Of a DNA stretch of 64,000 nucleotides, positions 55,344-64,000 are shown one piece after another (the stretch's first letter is position 1; the number at the start of each line of letters is the position of its first letter). The notes under the pieces were generated by a model. It made no database searches and had not been told where the DNA came from. It saw only the letters and a list, made by a program, of their open reading frames with translations. The position numbers were made by a program, and so were the translations under genes. The stretch spans positions 16,948,001-17,012,000 of the forward strand of contig CM065389.1 of NCBI GenBank assembly GCA_033060915.1. Direction: 5' to 3'. This DNA comes from Euryodendron excelsum. Taxonomy: Eukaryota; Streptophyta; Magnoliopsida; Ericales; Pentaphylacaceae.

Positions 55344-57212
55344 TGTTGGCCCAAAAAGGCAACTCAGGAGGGGGGTGAATTGGGTTTTACAAAATTTATC
55401 TCAAATAATGCAACTAAATAGAATTTAAGTACTTCAACAATGATTAATCAAAGTATAAATCAAGCAAGAAAATAATGGAATATAATGCAAGCAAGTCTAG
55501 TGAGAAAATAAACAAAACAAAGCAAGAATAGAAGAGTACCAGATTTATAGAGGTTTGGCCAACCTTGCTTACGTCCTCTCTTCTTCGATCATTTCGAAGG
55601 TATTCCACTATGTAAAATCCCTTACACAGTTACTGGTTTTGCTCCAAGTGCCCAACTCACTCTTACAAGAGCTCTTCCCCAAGCTCTCACAACCCAAGAG
55701 ATTTTGTCCAAGCTTCTCTCAAACTTACAAGTAATTTTGTTCAAGCTTCACTCAAACTTACAAGTATTTTTACCCAAGAACAATTAAACTTACAAGTTTA
55801 CAAACCCACTCAAGTGAAATGAATAAAGGTTATACAATCGGTAACTCTCTTAATGAGTATATGAACAAGTATAGCTTAATGAATAACCTTAAACACTCAC
55901 CAAAAATATGTGACAGTTAAGGCACAGGAGATTTTCAGCTTCAAACTCTTGATACCAATGATGTAATTGCTCTCTCATCATTATAGAAGTTGTAGGTATC
56001 TTATATTTAAAGCTATGGATCGATTCTAGTCGTTGAAGAAGTATGGGAGAAGTTTTGGTAGCAGTTTGCACCATACCACCTATCAAAAGTATAGCCATTA
56101 ATGTCGGGGGTCGACTCTTTTTACAATAAGTCGACTCTTTTTGCAATCTACTTCAGCATTTTATCTTCAAGGATCGACTCATAACTTGTAGGAATCGACT
56201 CTTTTGGTCAGAAATTGTACACTCAACTCTCTGTCCCAATGAGTCGACTCTTTTGCAATGAGGGGTCAATTCTTTTAAGCAGTCTTCAAAAATTTTTAGG
56301 CTTTGTTGAAATGAGTCGACTCCTGAAAGATGAGGGGTCGACTCTTTTAAGTCTCCAGTAAATTTTCAAGACTGTGTTTGAAAAAGTTGACTCTTGAAAC
56401 TTAAGGGGTCGACTCTTTTTACCAAAAAACTTGTTTTTGCAGCTTTTCTTCATTCTTCTCCAAAGTTTCCAATCTTTTCAAAAATCATCCAAATAAGCTT
56501 TTTAAGGCTTGCAAATACTTCTTCAAGGCTTGATGACTCTAAGAACATCTTTAATCCATTCTAAATGGATTAACTCCATTTTGATTACGTGTAGAGTTCT
56601 TCAATCATCATTGTTTCATCTGTTGAGCCAAGTCTTCTTCAAGGTCTTCAAGAGAGCTTCCAAGACTTAAAATCTTCATTTCTTCAACTGATTTTCTATT
56701 CTTCTTTAAGCATCTTCAATCTCTTTATTTAATCTTTATTTCTAGACTTCTTCTAGAATTCTTCAATCAATATAACTTCTTCCTAGACTTCAACAAATCT
56801 TCCAAGAAAGCTTTTCAAGTCTTGTGATTTCTTCCATGCCTTCAAGACATCTTCAAATCTTCCAAGAAAGCTTCCATGTCTTTGAGTTGGTCACTTCTTC
56901 ATTGTCATCCATCATCTTTGAAATTTCTTCAATCTCTAAATGATCACCATTGTTGGATATGCCATTCCTTCATGCTTATCAATCTTCAATCCAAAATTTT
57001 CATCACCTTGAGATTCCTTTATTCTCTTATAATATCAGCTTTGTCATCTCATCATGCTTTTCATTCTTCATTCAAATCTTTGCATCACAAATCCTCCATT
57101 ATGATAAGTTTCAAATCAAGATCTAATTAATAATTAATCTGCACATTAAGTAGAATTATTAGATCATTAAACTATGTTTTGTTATCATCAAAATCAAGGT
57201 ATTGAGTCAACA
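55344..57212 (-). mobile_element. 5' LTR of SIRE-like element
   Basis: 1869 bp, tgttggccca...gagtcaaca on +. The GAGTCGACTC array is at 56105-56420 and the minus-strand TATA-like tttaaatat at 56003-56011. Confidence 0.9.
56105..56420. repeat. GAGTCGACTC motif array in 5' LTR
   Basis: Counterpart of 40670-40985; about ten motif copies, with individual copies mutated differently in the two LTRs. Confidence 0.85.
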
Positions 57213-57224
57213 GAAGCATGCACT

Positions 57225-57570
57225 TGAAATAAGAAGGTTTGATTTTAGAAAGTTTAATTTTAGGAAAGTTTTGAATTAGGAAGGTTCCATTTTAGAAAAG
57301 TTTCGAATTGGAAAAGTTTCAAATTAAGAAAGTCTTGAATTAGGAGAGTTTTGAATTAGAAAAGTTCCATATTAGGAAAGAGGTTATTTTGGAAAGATTT
57401 GAATTTGGAAAATTTTGAATTTAGAAAAATTCTAACTTAGAATATTTGAAATGTAGAAAGATGTGGAAGTTTGAAATTAAGAAAAGTTTCAAAGTTTGAA
57501 TTTAAGAGAGATTGAAATTAGGAAAGATTTGAATTAGGAAAAAAGTATTTCTATTTTCTAAAGTTGAAGA
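57225..57570 (+). repeat. Degenerate ~20-bp repeats in long LTR copy 2
   Basis: Phrases such as gaaaagtttcgaattaggaa recur with variation. Part of the LTR's purine-rich U3; no coding content. Confidence 0.6.
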
Positions 57571-58879
57571 TTGGGTTCTATTTTCAAAAATAGATGATTT
57601 GATTTTTTTTCAAAATTTGAGGATTTGATTTAGTTTCCTAAATTGGAAGATTTGATTTGATATAAAATTAGAAATGTTGAGTTTCAAAAATTTATCATTT
57701 GGAAATCTATGATTTTACGTAGAAAGAGGAATTTTAGAAATATATAATTTCAGGCAACTAAAAAGTCATGAATTTAATAAAGGAATTAGGGTTTCCTAAA
57801 CATGGACCCTGAGGCTTGACTTGGACTTCAAAACAAAGAATTTTTGGAAAGTAGATCTTTGAAAAGAGTTTTTAAGAAGTAGATTTACAAAAACTATTTC
57901 GAAAGAGATTTGAATATGGACTTTTGCATGTCTCTTGAATATCTCATTTTCTTAAAACGATTCTAACCATGAAAAGATTAAAACCATTTTAGGATTATGA
58001 TTTTGAAAACAAATAGGGTTTGAAATATGGACCATAATGATCACATTGAATGTAACACTTTCCTAAAACAATCCTAACCATGAAATGCCTAGAATCACTT
58101 TAGAATTGTGATTTTGATAAAAATAATTTAAGGTTTATACCCAAAATTTAGACCTTGATGGTTACATTGAATATAACACTTTCCTAAAATAACCCTAACC
58201 ATGGAATAGCTAAAATCACTTTAGGAGCGTGATTTTGAAAACCAGTTTGAAAAAAGGAGATTTTGAATGCAAGTTTTGAAAGAGAACCTTGATACAAGTT
58301 TGAAAACAACTTTTGAATGCAATATTGAATACAAGCCATGAACATGACAACTACAATGCAATAAGGGCGTGAACATATAAGGTTGGGCTTCACCACATAA
58401 TCAAGGGGGCCGAACCCACACTATCTTAGGTCGAACTTGAAGAAAGACCCCAGCACTGTGACCTTCAACAATCCTTCCAAGGCATGAATCGAGGAGTTCC
58501 TTGTTTCAAGCATGCAAGAAGAGGAGGTAAAAGATGGAGATTAAAATAGAAGAAAACCCAAGTGGGTTAGGAGAGAGAATAGAGAGGGAGATTATATAAA
58601 AGTAAATAGAAAACCAACTTTGTCTTCTTCTTGCTTTGTTTGCTTTACTTGAATTGAACTTTGAGAGCTTTGAAGATCCAGCACTTGATCTTTAATGGAT
58701 GCTTGGAGGCTTGTGTTTGAGTGTATAGAGTGCATGGAGGCTAGGGTTTGAGTGTATGAAGGCTAGGGTTTGAGGAGGCTTGAGAGAATTAAGGTTTTGA
58801 GAGAATTCGAGCTTTGTTTTCAGAGAGGAAGAGTTTCTGGATTGAGTTTGCTGACCTTTTTTACGAAAGGGAGGGTCTG

Positions 58880-58888
58880 TATTTATAG
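58880..58888 (+). promoter_or_regulatory. Probable TATA box of long LTR copy 2
   Basis: tatttatag, at the place equivalent to 5350 in the solo LTR. It is followed by near-palindromes such as ggcaccactactagtggcgcc-type arms (58975-59005). Confidence 0.5.
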
Positions 58889-59937
58889 GCAATTGAAATA
58901 GGAACTGGCGCCTATTGTAGTAGCAGCAGTTCTCTTTTAAGCTTGGAGCCACTCCTAGTGGCGCCATGCCATTTATTGGCTTGGCACCACTACTAGTGGC
59001 GCCAGCCTCTTAAAAAAGTTTTAAGGGGGAAATAAATGTATCTTTTGACCCTTGGAACGTAAGGCAAAAGATTTGGGCGTCTGTCCTAGTGACTACCATG
59101 CAATTTTTGGCTTGACTCCACTAGGAGTGACTTCGAAAAGTTCGAGAATGATCCGGAAGGCCGGGGATGGACAAGAACCCTCGAAAGAGTGTCTTGGAGG
59201 TAATTGTCTTGAGAAACAGTGTTGAGATAGTTGACAAGGGTGACCGGCCCACCAGGGGCAAAACAGTCAATTGGACCAAAAAAACACCAGAATGGATTCG
59301 GAGTGACCCGTAAGAAGGCTTGAAGGTTGGAAACACTATCAAGAGTTGTTTGAGGGTTTCCAGTTTGATACCCAAAGCTGGTGTGATTGGAAAAGGCGAT
59401 TGGCCCACTAAGGGCAAAATAGTCATTTTGCACTAGGCTTGCCGGAATAGACTCGGAATGATTCGAAAAGATGCTGAAAGGTCAAGAATACTATTAGAAG
59501 CATCCTCGGAAGGTAACCAGTTTGATACGCAGAGCCGGTGTGGTTCCTGGAGGCAATTGGATGCTTAGGGGCAAAATGGTCATTTTGATTGGATGCTCTC
59601 GGAATTAATCCGAAAGCGAATAGAAAGCACTTCAACATGCTGGATTGTCTTTAGGACAATCTTGAAAGGGTGGACTTACCACTCTGAGTACTTAGGTACT
59701 TTCTCGAGAAGCATATCAAAAAGGCCCAAGAGGCAATTTGATCATTTTTCACCAGAGTGGGCTAGCAGGCACTGGTGTTGACCTGAGTTTTGAATGTTTC
59801 TGTCACTCTGACGGTGTGTGATGAGTTGATTTTCAAAGGTATCCCATCCTTCGGTAAATGTGTCACGGCTAAAAGGCGTGCTCGGTCCCGTGACATAAGG
59901 GTTTTGTTCACAATTCCTAATGTTGACCTGTTTGCAG

Positions 59938-60580
59938 CAATCCTCTTGTACCCATGACCCACCATGAATGAGTCAAGTTTCTTGTACTACTGTCTTGGCA
60001 CTTACTTTAGGTCATAAAGACTCTTCTTCAACTTGCAAACTAAGTGTTCTTTCTCAAGAGCTTCAAACTCTTCTGGCTGCTCCATGTAGATCTCTTCCTT
60101 TAAATCTCCATAGAGAAAAGCTGTCTTGACATCCATATATTCAAGCTCCAAGTCCAAGCTAGCTACCAATTTGAGTATAACTCGAATTGAGGTCATCTTC
60201 ACTATAGGTGAGAAAATGTCATCAAAGTCAATTCCTTTCTTCTATTGGAATCCTTTGATGACGAATCAAGCCTTGTGCCTGACTAGCTTTCCACTATCAT
60301 CTTTCTTCAGCTTGAAAACACACTTGTTCCTCAAGGCTTTTTTGTCTTTGGGAAGCCTTACCAGATCATATGTATGATTTCTCTGCAAGGAACTCATCTC
60401 TTCTTGCATGGCTTGCATCCACTTACCCTTATCCATATGAGTCTGTGCTTCCTGAAAATTCTCTGGCTCCCCCCCATCTACCAGCAAGATGTAGTCTAAT
60501 TCCGGATATCTCTTTGAGGGAATCAGTAGTCGGCCTCTCTCTAATCGTTTTGGCTGAGGCTCTTCAATCTGGGGAGGCAC
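59938..60580 (-). pseudogene. Tnt1-like reverse transcriptase, 3'-truncated
   Basis: 60580-60266 holds the linker and RT start (EPENFQEAQTHMDKGKWMQA, LRNKCVFKLKKDDSGKLVRH). 60202-60002 continues MKMTSIRVILKLVASLDLEL, MDVKTAFLYGDLKEEIYMEQ and KKSLYDLK, with the palm Asp in MDVKTAF present. After a TAA (Gln in the family) it reads VPRQ, a stop, then DSFMVGHGYKRIAAN and is lost at the junction. The Y-V-D-D box is therefore absent from the window. Confidence 0.82.
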
Positions 60581-60628
60581 CTTACCAACTAGCTGTGGGA
60601 GTTCTTCTTCTTCTAGTAAAGGGGGTTG

Positions 60629-61785
60629 CTACTCCCCCTGCTCAACACCCTCTTCCTCTTCATCTTCTTTATTCTGCACTTCATTAGTATCTGTGGCAAA
60701 CTGTACTGGAGCATGATCACATATGTCTCCTGGAGCACTAGAACTAGACTTCTTAGACTTTGTAAAGTCCTCATACAGTTGGTCCTCTTGGAACACCACG
60801 TCCCTACTTCTTATTACATTCTTCATTGATAGATCCCACAGTCTGTATCCATATTCTTCATATTCATAACCAATGAAGATGCATGGAATGGATTTCATGT
60901 CGAGCTTCTGTCTCTGCTCCTTAGATACGAGTGCAAAAACCTTGCACCCAAACACTGTCAGGTGAGAGTAGGAGACATCCTTCTTGCCAGTCCATACAAT
61001 CTCCAGAACTTCAAACTTCAACGCCACTGATGGTGATCTGTTGATCAGGTAGCAAGCAACACAAACAGTTTCACCCCAAAATGGCTTTGGCAGATTAGCC
61101 ATATTGAGGATACTCCGGGTTCTTTTCATAATTGTCTGGTTCATCCTTTCAACTACTCCATTGTGATGTGGGGTGCATAGGACTGTCTTCTCATGGCAGA
61201 TACCGCATTCTGAGCAGTATGCCTTGAACATCTTGGATGTGTACTTGTCTCCATTGTCTATCCAGAGGTACTTCAACTTCTTGCCAGTCTCCCTTTCCAC
61301 TATAGCGTGGAAGATCTTGAAGTACTCAAGTACCTAATCCTTAGTCTTCAGAAAATATACCCACACTTTCTGTGAAGCATCATCTATGAAGCTAACAAAA
61401 TAGCTATTATCGCCCAATGACTCCTCTTCAATGGGACCATAAACGTCAGAGTGTACAAGGCTCAATAACTCTAATCTTTTTCATGTGGAGGAACTAAACG
61501 AGACTCGATGTTGCTTACCAAACAAGAAATGCTCCCAGGGGTTTAGTGCAATCTCCATGTTTGCTGGAATGAGAGCTTTTTTCACCAACGTGAATAACCC
61601 TTTCTCTCTCATGTGGCCAAGTCTCTTATGCCACAAATTTGGTGACGCCTCATCTTCAACTGCATTAAGGCTGTCTGAACAAACCTTTATATGGGTTCTG
61701 TACAGTGTGCCGCAAATATGCCCTAGGGCAACAACCAAGGCACCTTTTGATAGCTTCCAAGTGCCATTACTGAAGTGGTTGTCAT
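60629..61785 (-). pseudogene. Tnt1-like integrase
   Basis: 61738-61481 holds the zinc region (LWHKRLGHMREKGLFTLVKK); the usual CX2C is altered (EHFLFGKQHR). In the core, the first Asp region near 61450 is in a broken frame, D is seen in LWIDNGDKYTSKMF, and E in HHNGVVERMNQTI. The long C-terminal part reads LTVFGCKVFALVSKEQRQKL and IFIGYEYEEYGYRLWD, ending in an acidic stretch. Confidence 0.8.
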
Positions 61786-61825
61786 AACCCTGTTAATCAA
61801 GGGCTATCCCAGAAACAAGATTGAG

Positions 61826-62023
61826 TCAGAGGTCGGGCACGTGTCTGACGTCCTTCAACACAATCGTGCAGCCAACATTGGTTTTGATCCGAACATCACT
61901 AATGCCCATGATCTTTGATGAACTGGTGTTCCCCATTCTCACAGTACCAAAGTCTCTAGCTTTGTACGTCATGAAAAACTCGCTGTAGGGAGTGGCGTGG
62001 TAGGAGGCTGTTGTGTCTACCAC
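61826..62023 (-). pseudogene. Tnt1-like protease
   Basis: The site reads VVDTTASYHATP; the catalytic Asp is kept (Tnt1-type elements have D-T-A-A-S or D-S-G-A-S here). Followed by FGTVRMGNTS and TIVLKDVRHVPDL. A stop (TAA) lies just upstream, in the link from gag. Confidence 0.8.
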
Positions 62024-62171
62024 CCATTCGGAATCTTAACTGGCAACATAGAGACATGTTTCTTCTTCCACAGAGAGTACTGCGACATCTCCCTTAATGG
62101 TGACTAGGGTGTCACCATCTTCCTTATTGTGCTGGTGATTGCCTTGACCTTGCTCCCTTTTCAATTTTCAG

Positions 62172-63010
62172 CAATCCTTCTTCATATGACCTTCAATGCC
62201 ACAATGATAGCAAGTAAAATTGCCATGTTCGTCACTAGATCTGCCAGGATCCTATGACCTTCCTCTGCTTCTGCTTCTGCCTCTACCTCTGCCTTTGCCT
62301 CTGCCTCTACCTCTGCCTCTACCTCTGCCTCTACCTTTACCTTTACCTTTACCTCTACCTCGGCCTCTGTTATCTTCTTGTGACCTTCCCCTGCTTTCTG
62401 TAATAAAGGCATACGATTGCTCCATACTAGCGTCCTTCCGTCTGGCTTCTTTATTGAACAGGGCATCCTTGACCATTATCATGGTGGGTTTTTCATTTGA
62501 AGCTGAGTTGCTGTGGGACACCACCAATGTCTCCCAACTGTCTGGTAGAGAACTGAGAAGTAAAAGGGCTTACTCTTTATCGTCCCGCTGCAGTTCCATG
62601 GCTGCAAGCTAGTTCACGTAGTTCTGAAACTGACTAGTATGCTCGACAATTAACATACTGCTCTTCAACTTTAAGTTGACAAATCGCTTCATCAAGAGAG
62701 TTTTGTTTCAAGCGGTTTTGGCTTGAAACATATTCTCTAGTTTAGTCTAGAGAGTATATGCATTTGTCTCTTGGGCAACATAGTGAAATACATTATGGTC
62801 GATCCATTATCTGATCTAACCGATAATTTTCTTGTTCTTCCTTCTCCACTATGCTTCCGTTGTTTCCATCGGTTTCACCCCCACTTCATCCAAGGGATCA
62901 ACTAAATCTCAACAGTTCAAGTAGTCCTCCATTTGAGACCGCCAAATGGCATAGTTCGAATAGGTGAGCATGATCATAACTCTTGAAGTTGATGTTGATG
63001 GCTCCTCCAT
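62172..63010 (-). pseudogene. gag: Tnt1-like gag with RG-repeat and zinc knuckle
   Basis: ATG 63010 opens a frame with NYAIWRSQMEDYLNC near residue 19; several stops follow, most one step from Gln or Trp. 62527-62252 reads MIMVKDALFNKEARRKDASM, then an Arg/Gly/Lys run made of hexanucleotide repeats. The knuckle CYHCGIEGHMKKDC (CX2CX4HX4C) is at about 62213-62172. Gag binds the element's RNA in the particle. Confidence 0.82.
62262..62366. repeat. Hexanucleotide repeat in gag (cctctg/cctcta)
   Basis: About 17 imperfect ctctgc/ctctac/ctttac units encode alternating Arg-Gly and Lys-Gly on the minus strand. Confidence 0.9.
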
Positions 63011-63544
63011 GAATTTTGAAGTAGAATCTGGCAAAACAGAGTGCACAATTGGGTCCAGAACAGCGAAAAATCTTAAGAAGGGCTTAACTAAAAAATTTTA
63101 GGTTTTTTAGGGGTCAAATTGTACTTTTTAAAAAATCTGGGGCCAAATTGTTATTTCTAAAAACTTTTGGGGCCAAACTATAATTTTTAAAAAAATTTGA
63201 TTACATGCCAACTACTGCTAATTGGGCGATGATGTGACAGCTGACTAGGCAATGACGTGATAGCTGACTAGACGATGACGTGACAGCTGATTGGGTGCTA
63301 ATGTCACTGATGATATCAACGATGATGACAGCAATTCTTCTTCTCCAGCACCAATGACATTGTAACCGTTGACTCGTCGAAACAAAATTTTGACCAACTC
63401 GTACGAACTCGTTTTAGCTCCATTTTTAATGCGTTTTGCAATGTTGAACTTGTCGATAGATGAACACACCGGTGTGGCCGAAATACGAGTTCGGCAAGCT
63501 TGATTTCTGGGCAGTGAGTAAAAAATTGCTCCAGCAACTCTAAT
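63011..63544. other. 5' leader of Tnt1-like element
   Basis: Untranslated leader between primer site and gag. It contains three near-identical gacgatgacgtgacagctga-type repeats (63224-63292). Confidence 0.55.
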
Positions 63545-63559
63545 GAGGCTCTGATACCA
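63545..63559 (-). other. tRNA-iMet primer site of Tnt1-like element
   Basis: The minus strand reads TGGTATCAGAGCCTC, a perfect match to the usual iMet primer site. Confidence 0.9.
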
Positions 63560-63563
63560 CTTG

Positions 63564-64000
63564 TGTCAGAAATCAAATACACATTACAAAACAATGAATT
63601 GGAGAAAAGAAACTTTACTATTTAGAAAGGGAAAAAATTTTACAGGAGAAGAAGGAGGCCTTTGCTCACTGAACTCAATTACCACTCAAAGCAAAAAAAA
63701 CTCTCTAACTGTCCTTGATCTTACTTGTTCGATCTGCCTTCCTTCCTCAACTCAATTCTCTATTTATAGAGAAGGGGAGATCCCAATGTCAAGATTTTGC
63801 AGCTGTAAAATCTTGACAAAATTTGATCGTTGGCTGGCAAAGTTGACGAGCAGTGTGCAATGGCTGCTTCTCAAAAGTCCGACGGTTGGATGGTTCCGTC
63901 TTTAACGTGGGAATGAACTCATCACTCTTCAAGAGAGAAAAAAGTCCAATAGTCAAATAATACGAAGTCCTTCAGTGCTCATACCTATCATCTTTTTTCT
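63564..64000 (-). mobile_element. 5' LTR of Tnt1-like element, cut by window end
   Basis: On + it starts tgtcagaaatcaaatac. The minus-strand TATA box ctataaatag is at 63761-63770. The far end lies outside the window. Confidence 0.8.

Larger units (their letters stand above)
39905..57212 (-). mobile_element. SIRE/Maximus-like Ty1/copia element, full length
   Basis: Both LTRs are exactly 1869 bp (39905-41773 and 55344-57212) with perfect gaagc duplications, an iMet primer site and a polypurine tract. On the minus strand come gag with two CCHC knuckles, protease, integrase, RT, RNase H and an additional ORF after pol, the order of SIRE/Maximus elements. Without the nested chromovirus (5533 bp plus 5) it is about 11.8 kb, normal for this lineage. 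Several stops and frame breaks make it inactive. Confidence 0.9.
38816..59912 (+). mobile_element. Long-LTR family, copy 2, split by SIRE-like element
   Basis: The left part 38816-39904 starts TGTCGTGCCCC; the right part 57213-59912 continues it after the copia insertion. The right part follows the solo LTR up to gctagcaggcactggtgtt (59761), then differs in its last ~130 bases. The end at 59912 (gttcaca) is an estimate; attcc follows there and attcc also lies two bases before the left head. TATA at 58880. No gene. Confidence 0.65.
59938..63563 (-). mobile_element. Tnt1/Tork-like copia element, internal part
   Basis: The minus strand encodes gag, CCHC, protease, integrase and RT in copia order, with phrases close to tobacco Tnt1 (for example DFGTVRMGNTSSSKIMGI). 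It starts with a perfect iMet primer site next to the LTR at 63564. RT is cut at about 59938 where long LTR copy 2 ends, and the rest of RT and RNase H are not in the window. Confidence 0.85.

Noticed and set aside
62220..62612. Plus-strand ORF with Leu-Pro repeats
   Set aside because: Shadow of the hexamer repeat in the Tnt1-like gag on the other strand.

Overview
This is plant nuclear DNA, most likely from a eudicot and possibly a tree, judging by the retrotransposon lineages (Tat, CRM-like, SIRE-like, Tnt1-like), plant-type introns and plant-type gene fragments. Species cannot be told from the sequence. Nearly all of the window is transposable-element DNA, heavily nested and decayed. I see only one candidate host gene with its own promoter (about 25.6-25.9 kb), plus several captured or broken gene pieces. 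I found no rRNA, tRNA or CRISPR.

Layout. (1) 1-13514: the internal part and 3' LTR of a Tat/Retand-type Ty3 retrotransposon on the + strand (gag, protease, RT, RNase H, second RNase H, integrase, hairpin minisatellite, then an intron-containing antisense gene). It is split between protease and RT by a complete 4839-bp solo LTR (2323-7161, TSD cagaa). (2) 13515-16403: AT-rich DNA with a satellite-like monomer, a GC-rich gene fragment and a relic of a promoter duplicated near 25.5 kb. (3) 16404-23227: a CACTA-like element without visible transposase. It carries exon fragments matching three unrelated plant gene families (PLAC8 family, ADP-glucose pyrophosphorylase small subunit, HDDC2-like HD-domain phosphohydrolase) and a decayed RTE-type LINE. 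(4) 23228-26095: a tandem repeat array, a small inverted-repeat element and the small promoter-bearing gene. (5) 26096-34192: LTR fragments, a Ty1/copia 5' end and a LARD-like element with a tRNA-Asp-type primer site, itself hit by a minus-strand solo LTR.

(6) 34193-59912: two joined copies of the same ~5-kb LTR family seen at 2323. The first is hit by a SIRE-like solo LTR. The second is hit by a full SIRE/Maximus-like copia element (39905-57212, minus strand, 1869-bp LTRs, TSD gaagc), which in turn carries a CRM-like Ty3 chromovirus (45913-51445, minus strand) inside its RT gene. (7) 59938-64000: a Tnt1/Tork-like copia element on the minus strand, truncated in RT on the left and running out of the window inside its 5' LTR.

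The elements do not work together as a system; the order of events can be read from the nesting. The points most worth attention are the three-gene capture in the CACTA-like element, the spliced antisense gene of the Tat element, and arrays of self-complementary TCGA-core motifs just upstream of the TATA box in several LTR families.
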